Shown here in pieces: positions 15,152 to 23,364 of a stretch of 26,402 nucleotides of DNA. The notes beneath the pieces are model-generated. The model saw only the letters and a list, made by a program, of their open reading frames with translations, did not search any database and was not told the origin of the DNA. A program made the position numbers and the translations under genes. Numbering within the stretch: the stretch's first letter is position 1; each line of letters begins with the position of its first letter. The DNA is from Microbacterium sp. p3-SID336 (GTDB lineage: Bacteria; Actinomycetota; Actinomycetes; Actinomycetales; Microbacteriaceae): positions 1 to 26,402 of the forward strand of contig NZ_JALXPE010000051.1 in assembly GCF_025143365.1 (NCBI RefSeq). The letters are read 5' to 3'.

Positions 15152-18100
15152 ATGACCCGCGTCACCGTCGACGACCTGCTCGAGATCAGCACGCCGGAGC
15201 AGCCGGCCCTCGCCCCGGACGGCAGCCGCGTCGCGTATGTGCTGCGCACGACCGACAGGGAGGCCGATCGCGACCTCCGCTCGCTCTGGAGCGTGCCGGT
15301 GAACGGCGGAGACCCCGTGCGGCTCACTCGCGGAGACGCCGACTCCACGCCGGTGTGGAGTCCCGACGGCTCGCAGCTGGCCTTCCTCCGCGCGCAGGGA
15401 GGTCCCGCGCAGCTGTGGCTGCTGCCGGCTGACGGCGGCGAGGCCACCGAGGTCACGAGCCTCCCGCTCGGCGCCGGCACCCCGGTGTGGAGCCCCGACG
15501 GCACACGGATCGCCTTCGCCGCCCCCGTCGACAGCGCCGCGCTCCCCGGCGAGGACGCGGCGACGATCGGCCGCCGACGCTCGGCGCCCACCGCGACCGA
15601 CCGCCTGGGCTACAAGGCGGACGGCGCGGGCCACCTCGGGACGCTCGTGCAGCAGCTGCACGCGGTCGACGTCGCATCGGGCGCGGTGACCGTGCTGACG
15701 CGCGGCCGCTCGCACGCCTCCGACCCGTGCTGGTCCCCGGACGGGTCGCTGCTGGCGTTCTCCACCGCGCAGGACGACGACGCCGACCTCACCCTCCGCT
15801 CCCCCGTGTTCGTGGTGTCGTCCACGGACCGCAACAGCGCACCGCGCCGGATCGGCCGGACGGACCTCAACGCGACGCCCGTGGCCTGGACCCCGGATGG
15901 GACCGGCGTCCTCGCGGTCGGCCGAACGGACACCGAGATCGGCAACGCGCACCTGCTGCTGTTCCCGGTCGCCGGCGGCACGCCCCGAAGCCTCACGGCC
16001 GGGGTCGACCGCAACGTCATGCCCGGCGGGCCGGGGTATCCCGGCGGGCTGCCGCAGTTCCTGGACACCGAGACGGTGGCGTACTGCCTCCGCGACAACG
16101 GGTACACGCACGTGCACCGCGTCGGACTCGACGGGACGGGGGCTCGACCGCTCATCTCCGGCACGTCCAGCGTCTCGGGGCTCTCCGTCGTCGGCGACCG
16201 TGCGGCCGTGGTGGTGGCGACCCCCGACTCCTTCGGCGAGGTCGGCGTCGTCGGGCTGACGGACGGCGAACTCCGCGTCCTCACCGCCTACGGGACCCCG
16301 GGGTTCGACCTCGTCCCCGCCGAGGAGCGGCGCTTCACGATCGGCGACGGCACGGTCGTGACCGGATGGCTCCGCCGCGACCCCGACGCCTCCGGTCCGC
16401 AGCCGCTGCTGCTCGACGTGCACGGCGGTCCCCACAACGCCTGGAACGGCGCCGCCGATGCCACCCACCCGCACCACCACGTGCTGGCGGCGCGCGGCTG
16501 GGCGATCCTCACGCTGAACCCGCGCGGCAGCGACGGCTACGGCGATGCGTTCTTCCGCGCGGTCGCCGGAGCCTGGGGTGTCAGCGACGCCGACGACTTC
16601 CTGCACCCGATCGACCAGCTGGTCACGGAGGGCATCGCCGACCCGGCGCGGCTCGCGATCACCGGATACAGCTACGGCGGCTACATGACCTGCTACCTCA
16701 CCTCGCGCGACGACCGGTTCGCAGCCGCCGTCCCTGGCGGCGTCGTCGCCGACCTGTTCTCCATGGCCGGGACCTCCGACTTCGGGCACCTCCTGTCCGT
16801 CAAGGAGAACGGCGGCGTCGCGTGGCAGGACACCGAGCTGATCGCCGCGCAGTCGCCGTACACCCGGGTGCAGGACGTCGTCACGCCGACCCTCATCCTG
16901 CACGGCGCCGCGGATGAGCGATGCCCCGTCGGGCAGGCGGAGCAGTGGTTCGCCGCCCTTCGCGAACGCGGAGTGCCGACCCGTCTGGTGCTGTACCCCG
17001 GAGGCGATCACCTGTTCGTGCTGAACGCCCCGCCCTCGCATCGAGCGGACTACGCGCAGCGCATCGTCGACTGGGTCGAACAGTATGCCGCGCCCGCCGG
17101 CCGACCGCGCCGCGCGCGGCTCGACGCGCGGCACTGGCAGCAGCGTCTGAGCGCCCTGGCCGACGCGCACGGGGTGCCCGGAGCGACCCTCGGGATCCTG
17201 CGGCTCGGCGAGGAGCCGGTGTTCGCACATCACGGGATCCTCAACGTGCGCACGGGCGCACCGGTGACCGACGACTCCCTCTTCCAGATCGGGTCGATGA
17301 CGAAGGTGTGGACGGCCACCGCGGCCATGCGTCTCGTCGACGACGGACTGCTCGATCTCGACCGCCCCGTCGTCGACTACGTGCCGGAGTTCCGGTCCGC
17401 CGACGACACCGTGACGCGGTCGGTGACCATGCGGCACCTGCTCAACCACACGAGCGGCATCGACGGCGACGTGTTCACCGACACGGGCCGCGGCGACGAC
17501 GCCCTGGAGAAGTACGTCGCACTGCTGGACGGACTCGCGCAGAACCACCCGATCGGGGCCACCATGTCGTACTGCAACTCCGGGTTCGTGCTCGCGGGCC
17601 GGGTGATCGAGAAGATCACGGGCACGACGTGGGACCAGGCGCTGCGCGACCTCGTCATGACCCCGCTCGGGCTCACCCACTCCGCGACACTGCCCGAGGA
17701 GGTGCTGCTGTACAGCGCCGCGGCCGGGCACACCGAGGTCGGCGCGGAGGGCCCCGTGCTCGCGCCGGCGTGGATGCTGCCGCGCTCGATGGGCCCGGCG
17801 GGCCTCGTGTGCTCCACGACAGCGGACGTGCTGGCCTTCGCGCGCATGCACCTCGAGGGCGGTGTCGCCGCCGACGGCACACGCGTGCTGTCCGAGGCGG
17901 CTGTGGCGCGGATGCAACAGCGCGAGGTCGATGTGCCGAACCCGTACACGCTCGGCGACGCCTGGGGGATCGGATGGATCCTGTTCGACTGGGGAGGGCG
18001 ACGGCTCTACGGCCACGACGGCAACACGATCGGCCAGGCCGCGTTCCTGCGGGTCCTGCCGGACGAGGGGGTCGCGGTGACCCTGCTGACCAACGGCGGC

Positions 18101-18484
18101 AACACGCACGACCTCTACCTGGAGCTGTTCGGGGAGATCTTCGCGGAGGTCGCCGACGTGCACCTGCCGCCCGAGCTCACCCCGCCCGACGAGCCGCCTG
18201 CCGCCGACCACTCCGGCGTGCTCGGCGTCTACGACCGGGCCGGCGTGCGTGCCGAGGTGCTGCGGGGCGAGGAGGGTCTGCGCCTGCGGACCACGCTGAG
18301 CGGGCCGCTCGCCGAGCTGCTGCCCGACCCCGTGGAGGAGCACCCGCTGATCCCCGTCAGCGCCACCGAGTTCGTGCTGCGCCCCGAGGGGACGCAGGCG
18401 TGGGAGGCCGTGGTGTTCTACACGCTCCCCGGCGGCGAGCAGTACATGCACTACGGCGTCCGCGCGGCGCCGAAGGTGTCGTGA
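15152..18484 (+). CDS. Fusion of S9 prolyl-oligopeptidase/acylaminoacyl-peptidase and S12 beta-lactamase-fold hydrolase
   Basis: One uninterrupted 1110-residue reading frame encodes two serine hydrolases. Residues about 1-390 form a beta-propeller (repeated WSPDGS/LAF-type blades near 70, 115 and 195). About 400-645 is an alpha/beta-hydrolase with the S9 triad Ser507 in GYSYGG, Asp588 in LHGAADERCP and His620 in GGDHLF. After a short Arg-rich linker (about 648-655) an S12 domain fills the rest, with SMTK (Ser715, Lys718), Tyr807 in YCN and HDG at 955-957. No signal peptide is seen, so it should be cytoplasmic. Both active sites look intact. The S12 half is a paralogue of the free-standing enzyme at 7239-8627. 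The start has GGAG six bases upstream; the stop overlaps the M20 gene. Likely role: trimming imported peptides with two stereochemical preferences on one chain; that is inference. Confidence 0.88.
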   Translation: MTRVTVDDLLEISTPEQPALAPDGSRVAYVLRTTDREADRDLRSLWSVPVNGGDPVRLTRGDADSTPVWSPDGSQLAFLRAQGGPAQLWLLPADGGEATEVTSLPLGAGTPVWSPDGTRIAFAAPVDSAALPGEDAATIGRRRSAPTATDRLGYKADGAGHLGTLVQQLHAVDVASGAVTVLTRGRSHASDPCWSPDGSLLAFSTAQDDDADLTLRSPVFVVSSTDRNSAPRRIGRTDLNATPVAWTPDGTGVLAVGRTDTEIGNAHLLLFPVAGGTPRSLTAGVDRNVMPGGPGYPGGLPQFLDTETVAYCLRDNGYTHVHRVGLDGTGARPLISGTSSVSGLSVVGDRAAVVVATPDSFGEVGVVGLTDGELRVLTAYGTPGFDLVPAEERRFTIGDGTVVTGWLRRDPDASGPQPLLLDVHGGPHNAWNGAADATHPHHHVLAARGWAILTLNPRGSDGYGDAFFRAVAGAWGVSDADDFLHPIDQLVTEGIADPARLAITGYSYGGYMTCYLTSRDDRFAAAVPGGVVADLFSMAGTSDFGHLLSVKENGGVAWQDTELIAAQSPYTRVQDVVTPTLILHGAADERCPVGQAEQWFAALRERGVPTRLVLYPGGDHLFVLNAPPSHRADYAQRIVDWVEQYAAPAGRPRRARLDARHWQQRLSALADAHGVPGATLGILRLGEEPVFAHHGILNVRTGAPVTDDSLFQIGSMTKVWTATAAMRLVDDGLLDLDRPVVDYVPEFRSADDTVTRSVTMRHLLNHTSGIDGDVFTDTGRGDDALEKYVALLDGLAQNHPIGATMSYCNSGFVLAGRVIEKITGTTWDQALRDLVMTPLGLTHSATLPEEVLLYSAAAGHTEVGAEGPVLAPAWMLPRSMGPAGLVCSTTADVLAFARMHLEGGVAADGTRVLSEAAVARMQQREVDVPNPYTLGDAWGIGWILFDWGGRRLYGHDGNTIGQAAFLRVLPDEGVAVTLLTNGGNTHDLYLELFGEIFAEVADVHLPPELTPPDEPPAADHSGVLGVYDRAGVRAEVLRGEEGLRLRTTLSGPLAELLPDPVEEHPLIPVSATEFVLRPEGTQAWEAVVFYTLPGGEQYMHYGVRAAPKVS

Positions 18485-19599
18485 TGCGGCTCGCCGCGCC
18501 GGTCGGTCTCGACGCCCTGCTGGCCGATCTGGAGGAGCTCGTCTCGTGCGAGTCGCCGTCGACCGACCTGGCGGCCGTGTCCCGCAGCGCCGATGTGGTC
18601 GCCGCGATGGGCGAGCGCCTGCTCGGGGTCGCACCGGAGCGGCTCGTGATCGACGGATGCACCCATCTGCGCTGGCGGTTCGGCCGCCCCCGCGTGCTCG
18701 TGCTGGGTCACCATGACACGGTCTGGCCGCTGGGGTCTCTGCAGCGCCACCCGTTCCGGTCGGCGGACGGGGTCGTGCGCGGCCCCGGGTGCTTCGACAT
18801 GAAGACCGGTGTGGTCATGGCGCTGCACGCGATCGCGGGGCTCGCCGACCGTGACGGTGTGACGCTGCTCATCACCGGGGACGAGGAGCTGGGCTCGCCC
18901 ACGTCGCACGAGCTGATCGCGGCGGAGGCCGCAGGGTGCGTCGCCGCGCTCGTGCTGGAGGCCGCAGCGGAGGGCGGCGCGCTCAAGGTCGCCCGCAAAG
19001 GGGTGTCGCTGTACCGCATCGTCGTGTCCGGCCGTGCCGCTCACGCCGGGCTGGAGCCGGAGCGCGGCGTGAACGCCTCCGTCGAGGCGGCGCGACTGCT
19101 GCTGCAGGTCGCCGAGCTCGGCGATCCCGGTGCGGGCACCACGGTGACCCCCACCGTCATGAGCGGCGGCCGCACGACGAACACGGTGCCGGACGAGGCG
19201 TCGTTCGCGGTGGACGTGCGCGTGCGCACCGTGCAGGAGCAGCAGCGCGTGGACGACGCCATCCGCGCGCTCACGCCCGCTCTGCCCGGCGCCTCGGTGC
19301 GCGTCGAGGGCGGCCCGAACAGGAGTCCGCTCGAGGAGTCGAGCGCGGCCGGGCTGTTCGCGCGGGCGACGGCGATCGCCGCGGCCGCAGGACTGGAGCC
19401 GTTCGCCGGTGTCGCGGTGGGCGGCGCCTCCGACGGCAACATCACCGCGGGCATCGGCGTGCCGACGCTCGACGGGCTCGGTGCGGTGGGCGGTGGCGCG
19501 CACGCGGACGACGAGCACGTGCTGACCGCGTTCATCCCGGAGCGCCTGACGCTCCTGTCCGGTCTGCTGACCGAGCTCGCCGCGGGAGAAGGAGCATGA
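18484..19599 (+). CDS. M20-family metallohydrolase, probable N-succinyl/N-acyl-L-amino-acid hydrolase
   Basis: This is a dinuclear zinc amidohydrolase of the ArgE/DapE/CPG2 group, 371 residues. Metal and catalytic residues are all visible: His76 and Asp78 in GHHDTV, bridging Asp105 in CFDMKTG, Glu134-Glu135 in GDEELGS, Glu160 in LVLEAA and His340 in GGGAHADDEHV. A dimerisation insert lies between (about 175-285). In the known D- to L-amino acid route an M20 enzyme removes the succinyl group from N-succinyl-L-amino acids. This gene sits directly before the GNAT and racemase genes, so that role is the best call; a glutamate carboxypeptidase-like dipeptidase is the alternative. The start overlaps the upstream stop by one base (TGATG). 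Confidence 0.88.
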   Translation: MRLAAPVGLDALLADLEELVSCESPSTDLAAVSRSADVVAAMGERLLGVAPERLVIDGCTHLRWRFGRPRVLVLGHHDTVWPLGSLQRHPFRSADGVVRGPGCFDMKTGVVMALHAIAGLADRDGVTLLITGDEELGSPTSHELIAAEAAGCVAALVLEAAAEGGALKVARKGVSLYRIVVSGRAAHAGLEPERGVNASVEAARLLLQVAELGDPGAGTTVTPTVMSGGRTTNTVPDEASFAVDVRVRTVQEQQRVDDAIRALTPALPGASVRVEGGPNRSPLEESSAAGLFARATAIAAAAGLEPFAGVAVGGASDGNITAGIGVPTLDGLGAVGGGAHADDEHVLTAFIPERLTLLSGLLTELAAGEGA

Positions 19600-19601
19600 C
19601 C

Positions 19602-20462
19602 ATGACGGGAACGGCCCCCTCCGCGTCGGCGCACCGCCAGGCCGCGCAGGCCGCCGCGGACGCGGCAGGCGTCGAGGTGCGCCTCCTGACGACCGTCGCC
19701 GAGTTCACCGAGGTCTCCGAGCTGTTCCAGGTCATCTGGGCGGCGCAGGACGAGAGCTCGCCCGTGAACGTCGAGACGCTGCGGGCGCTCTCCAAGGCGG
19801 GGAGCTACATCGGCGGCGCCTACGACGGCGACGAGCTGGTCGGCGCGTGCTTCGGCTTCTTCGCCTCACCGGGGCGCAGGGCCCTGCACAGCCACATCGC
19901 CGGCGTATCGGAGCGCATGCGCGGACGCAGCGTCGGCTTCGCGCTCAAGGTGCATCAGCGGTCCTGGGCGATCGACGAGCAGCTGGACGAGATCTCGTGG
20001 ACCTTCGACCCGCTCATCAGCCGCAACGCCTACTTCAACCTCGTCAAGCTCGCGGCGACGGGCACCGCGTATCACCAGAACTTCTACGGGCAGATGAACG
20101 ACGCCCTCAACGGCGGGGACGACACCGATCGCCTGCTCGTGACCTGGTACGTGCACGATCCCCGCGTGGTCGCCGCCTGCGCCGGGGAGCCGGAGCCTCC
20201 GGCGGAGACGCCTCTGGCCGCCCCGCTGCTGAGCGTCGGGACCGATCTCGCGCCCGTCCACCACGCCACCGCCGCGTCGGTCGTGCGGGTGACACTGCCG
20301 CGCGACATCGAGCGGCTGCGCATCACCGACCCCGAACTCGCCACGCGGTGGCGCCTCGCCGTGCGCGAGACGCTCGGCACGCTGCTGGAAGGCGGAGCCA
20401 GAGTGCTCTCCTTCGACCGCACAGGCACGTACACCATCGACAGAGGAGAACACCACTCATGA
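19602..20462 (+). CDS. GNAT acyltransferase (COG3375 type), probable D-amino-acid N-succinyltransferase
   Basis: The 286-residue protein resembles the GNAT subgroup that travels with N-succinylamino acid racemases. The acyl-CoA-binding region is seen in SHIAGVSERMRGRSVGFALK (about 100-120), followed by the group's characteristic WTFDPLISRNAYFNL and ANLKLG-like region with TAYHQNFYG. In the described pathway the partner enzyme transfers succinyl from succinyl-CoA to D-amino acids, marking them for racemisation. The ATG at 19602 is preferred because AAGGAG lies seven bases upstream; the ATG at 19596 would overlap the M20 stop but leaves only one base to that site. The stop overlaps the racemase start as ATGA. 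Substrate is inferred from context. Confidence 0.85.
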   Translation: MTGTAPSASAHRQAAQAAADAAGVEVRLLTTVAEFTEVSELFQVIWAAQDESSPVNVETLRALSKAGSYIGGAYDGDELVGACFGFFASPGRRALHSHIAGVSERMRGRSVGFALKVHQRSWAIDEQLDEISWTFDPLISRNAYFNLVKLAATGTAYHQNFYGQMNDALNGGDDTDRLLVTWYVHDPRVVAACAGEPEPPAETPLAAPLLSVGTDLAPVHHATAASVVRVTLPRDIERLRITDPELATRWRLAVRETLGTLLEGGARVLSFDRTGTYTIDRGEHHS

Positions 20463-21565
20463 AGCTCACCGGATTCGAGCTCCGCGTCATCGAGATGCCG
20501 CTGGTCGCGCCGTTCCGCACGTCCTTCGGCGTCGAGACGACGCGCGAGGCGCTGCTCGTACGGGCGGTCTCCGACGAGGCGGAGGGCTGGGGCGAGTGCG
20601 TGGCCATGAACGAGCCCCTCTACTCGTCCGAGTACGTGGCGGCGAGCGTCGACGTCATCACGCGTTTCCTCGTGCCGGCGCTCGCCGGGGTGCCCGACCT
20701 CGATGCCTCGGCGGTGGCGCCGACGCTGGAGAGGTTCAAGGGCCACCGGATGTCGAAGGCGGCCGTGGAGCTGGCGGTTCTCGACGCGGAGCTCCGCGCG
20801 AGCGGGGTGCCGCTCTCCCGCGAGCTGGGGGCGGTGCGCGACCGCGTCGACTGCGGGGTCTCGGTCGGCATCATGGACTCGATCCCGGAGCTGCTCGATG
20901 CGGTCGACGGCTACCTCGACGAGGGGTACGTGCGCATCAAGCTGAAGATCGAGCCGGGGTGGGACATCGAGCCCGTGCGGGCGGTGCGGGAGCGCTTCGG
21001 CGACGACGTGCTGCTGCAGGTCGACGCGAACACCGCCTACCGTCGCGGCGACGCCAGGCACCTGGCGCGGCTCGACCCGTTCGACCTGCTGCTGATCGAG
21101 CAGCCGCTCGACGAGGAGGACCTGCTCGGCCACGCGCAGCTCGCCGCGGCCCTCACGACCCCGATCTGCCTGGACGAGTCGATCGTGTCGGCGCGGGCGG
21201 CCGCCGACGCCATCGCGCTGGACGCCTGCTCGATCGTGAACATCAAGCCGGGACGGGTCGGCGGATACCTGGAGGCGCGCCGCATCCACGACGTCTGCGT
21301 CGCGCACGACATCCCGGTGTGGTGCGGCGGGATGCTCGAGACCGGGATCGGCAGGGCGGCCAACGTCGCACTCGCCGCGCTGCCCGGCTTCACGCTGCCG
21401 GGAGACACGTCGGGCTCGAACCGGTACTACTCCAGCGACATCACCGACCCGTTCGTAGTGGAGGACGGCACGCTCCCGGTGCCGACCGGCCCCGGGATCG
21501 GTGTGACGCCGGACCGGGACGCCCTCGACGCGGTCACCGTGCGCACGGAGTGGATCGCGCTGTAG
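20459..21565 (+). CDS. N-acyl/N-succinyl-amino-acid racemase (enolase superfamily, MenC type 2)
   Basis: This enzyme interconverts N-acylated (probably N-succinyl) D- and L-amino acids through a 1,1-proton transfer in the cytoplasm. The 368 residues equal the length of the Amycolatopsis N-acylamino acid racemase, and the catalytic set falls at the same numbers: Lys161 and Lys163 in RIKLKIEP, metal ligands Asp189, Glu214 and Asp239, and Lys263 in NIKPGRVGG. The N-terminal capping domain (LVAPFRTSFG, ECVAMNEPLYSSEY) also matches. The family can make o-succinylbenzoate for menaquinone, but no menaquinone gene is nearby, while a GNAT and an M20 hydrolase directly precede it. Racemase is therefore the better call. 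The start overlaps the GNAT stop (ATGA), with GGAG upstream. Confidence 0.92.
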   Translation: MKLTGFELRVIEMPLVAPFRTSFGVETTREALLVRAVSDEAEGWGECVAMNEPLYSSEYVAASVDVITRFLVPALAGVPDLDASAVAPTLERFKGHRMSKAAVELAVLDAELRASGVPLSRELGAVRDRVDCGVSVGIMDSIPELLDAVDGYLDEGYVRIKLKIEPGWDIEPVRAVRERFGDDVLLQVDANTAYRRGDARHLARLDPFDLLLIEQPLDEEDLLGHAQLAAALTTPICLDESIVSARAAADAIALDACSIVNIKPGRVGGYLEARRIHDVCVAHDIPVWCGGMLETGIGRAANVALAALPGFTLPGDTSGSNRYYSSDITDPFVVEDGTLPVPTGPGIGVTPDRDALDAVTVRTEWIAL

Positions 21566-21600
21566 CACGGCTGCCGAGACCCGGGGGGAATACCGGGGCT

Positions 21601-21643
21601 GTGCGGCACGACGAACCCTCGCTACGATTTCGTCGTGCCGCAC
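21601..21643. promoter_or_regulatory. Perfect 15-bp inverted repeat around a -10-like element between racemase and pucR genes
   Basis: GTGCGGCACGACGAA (21601-21615) and its exact complement (21629-21643) flank 13 bases that end in TACGAT (21623-21628), a good actinobacterial -10. It starts 36 bp after the racemase stop. It could be an operator for the neighbouring PucR-type regulator. It could also be a transcript hairpin ending the catabolic operon, although there is no T-run after it. A second short stem (CGTTC / GAACG, 21644-21659) follows directly. Confidence 0.6.
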
Positions 21644-21668
21644 CGTTCAGCGCCGAACGTCCGCCCTC

Positions 21669-21674
21669 TAACCT
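21669..21674 (+). promoter_or_regulatory. -10 element for a possibly leaderless pucR message
   Basis: TAACCT ends seven bases before the in-frame GTG at 21682 and 13 bases before the ATG at 21688. No Shine-Dalgarno is visible in front of either codon. A transcript starting about seven bases after this hexamer would begin at the GTG. Confidence 0.35.
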
Positions 21675-21687
21675 TGGCCTCGTGCTC

Positions 21688-23364
21688 ATGCCCGTGACGA
21701 TCCGCCCGCGCGCCAGTCTCGGCCGCGTGATCGAGGACCTCGGCTCCACGCTGCTCGACGTGGTCAGCGGTGCGGTTGACGACGACACCGCGATCGAGAC
21801 CGTCGTGATCCATGACGTGCTCGACGACGCCATGCCCTCGCGCGGTGCGATCGTGCTGGGCGTGGGGCTGAGCGACCCCGCCGAGATCGTCGACCTGCTG
21901 CGCGTGCTCGGCGCCCAGCGCGCGGCGGCGCTCGTGCTCCGCGCCCCCGTGCGGGCCGACGCGGCGCTGAGCGACGCGGCCGCCGCCGAGGGCGTGCCGG
22001 TGCTCGCCCTCACCCGGGGTGCCTCGTGGGCGCAGCTGGCCGCGATGCTGCGCTCGCTGATCGCCGAGGGCGACGTGGGCGACCAGGTCACGACGACGCT
22101 CGGCGGCATGCCCTCCGGCGACCTCTTCGCGCTCGCCAACGCGATCGCCACGCTGCTGGACGCCCCCGTCACGATCGAGGACCGCAGTTCCCGCGTCGTC
22201 GCCTTCTCGGGCCGACAGGACGAGGCGGATCCCGCGCGCATCGAGACCGTGCTCGGCCGCCAGGTGCCGGAGCGCTTCGCGCGGCAGCTGGAGGAGCGCG
22301 GCGTCTTCCAGGAGCTGTACCGGAGCGAGGAACCCCTGCACGTGGGGCCGGTGGCCAACACGCAGGGGCTGCCGTCGTTCCCCCGTGTCGCGCTGGCGGT
22401 GCGCGCGGGCGACGAGATCCTCGGCTCCATCTGGGCGGCCGTCCGGGAACCGCTGAGCCCGGACCGGGCACAGGCGCTGAAGGACTCGGCGGGGCTGGTC
22501 GCTCTGCACATGTTGCGCCTCCGCGCGGGCGCCGACGTGGAGCGCCGTCTGCGGGCCGACCTGCTCGCGACGGTCCTCGAGGGCGGCCCCGGAGCGAGCG
22601 ATGCCGCCTCCCGGCTGCGGCTGGACGACCACCACGGCGTCGTCTTGGCCCTCTCGGCCTCCGAGCAGCCGGAGGACGACCCGACCGCGGGGGCTCGCGG
22701 CAGCGCCGAGCGTCACCGCATCGCCGATGCGTTCGCAGTGCATCTGGGCGCCGTGTACCGGCGCTCCGCCGTCGCGCTCATCGGCGACGTGGTCTATGCC
22801 GTCGTCGGCATGCGTTCGCACGAGGGCGAGGCGGACGGTGCCGCGGAGAGCCAGGACGCCAGGGCCGCTCGGGTGGCCGCGGACTTCCTCGGTCGCCTCG
22901 GCGCCCCTGGCGACATCCGCATCGGCGTGGGCACCGTGGCAGCGGATGCGGCGCAGCTGCCGACCTCGCGGTTGAACGCGGACCGAGCCCTGCGCGTGGG
23001 GCGCCGCGCCTCCTCCTCCGAGCCAGTCGCCGTGTTCGCCGCCGTGCAGATGGAGGCGCTGCTCGCCGAGCTGGGCGACCTGGTGCGCGCGCGCGGCGAT
23101 CAGCCGACGGGGCCGGTCGCCCGCCTTCTCGCGCACGACCAGGAGCGGGGCACCCACCTGGTACCGACGCTGCGCGCCTGGCTCGACGCGTTCGGCGATG
23201 TGACGGAGGCGTCCGGTCGGGTGTTCACCCATCCGAACACGTTCCGCTACCGGCTGCGCCGACTCGCGGAGATCGGCGGCATCGACCTCGACGACCCGGA
23301 TGCGCGGTTCTCCGCGATGGTGCAGCTGCGTCTGCTCGTCCCGGAGGACAGGGTCAGCCGATGA
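21688..23364 (+). CDS. PucR-family transcriptional regulator
   Basis: The 558-residue protein has the PucR layout. An N-terminal PucR-type sensory domain spans about residues 5-120 (VIEDLGSTLLDVVSG, PSRGAIVLGVGL). A central GGDEF-like/CdaR region spans about 290-440. A C-terminal PucR helix-turn-helix sits near 500-555, with HPNTFRYRLRRLAEIGG and DLDDPDARFSAMVQLRLL. Members usually activate nearby catabolic genes in response to a metabolite. Lying just past the peptide/D-amino acid operon on the same strand, it is the best candidate for its regulator. The start is set at ATG 21688; GTG 21682 is in frame, gives two more residues and fits a leaderless message. Its 3' end overlaps the convergent ispE gene by 11 bp. 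Confidence 0.9.
   Translation: MPVTIRPRASLGRVIEDLGSTLLDVVSGAVDDDTAIETVVIHDVLDDAMPSRGAIVLGVGLSDPAEIVDLLRVLGAQRAAALVLRAPVRADAALSDAAAAEGVPVLALTRGASWAQLAAMLRSLIAEGDVGDQVTTTLGGMPSGDLFALANAIATLLDAPVTIEDRSSRVVAFSGRQDEADPARIETVLGRQVPERFARQLEERGVFQELYRSEEPLHVGPVANTQGLPSFPRVALAVRAGDEILGSIWAAVREPLSPDRAQALKDSAGLVALHMLRLRAGADVERRLRADLLATVLEGGPGASDAASRLRLDDHHGVVLALSASEQPEDDPTAGARGSAERHRIADAFAVHLGAVYRRSAVALIGDVVYAVVGMRSHEGEADGAAESQDARAARVAADFLGRLGAPGDIRIGVGTVAADAAQLPTSRLNADRALRVGRRASSSEPVAVFAAVQMEALLAELGDLVRARGDQPTGPVARLLAHDQERGTHLVPTLRAWLDAFGDVTEASGRVFTHPNTFRYRLRRLAEIGGIDLDDPDARFSAMVQLRLLVPEDRVSR

Noticed and set aside
14672..18634. A 1320-residue open frame on the minus strand opposite the S9-S12 fusion and M20 genes
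   Set aside because: It is low-complexity (Arg, Gly, Ala, His-rich), matches no family, and exactly opposes strongly recognisable genes; long antisense frames are expected at this GC content.
20459..21565. menC for menaquinone biosynthesis (o-succinylbenzoate synthase)
   Set aside because: The family allows it, but no other men gene is nearby, and the adjoining GNAT and M20 genes fit the amino acid racemase role.
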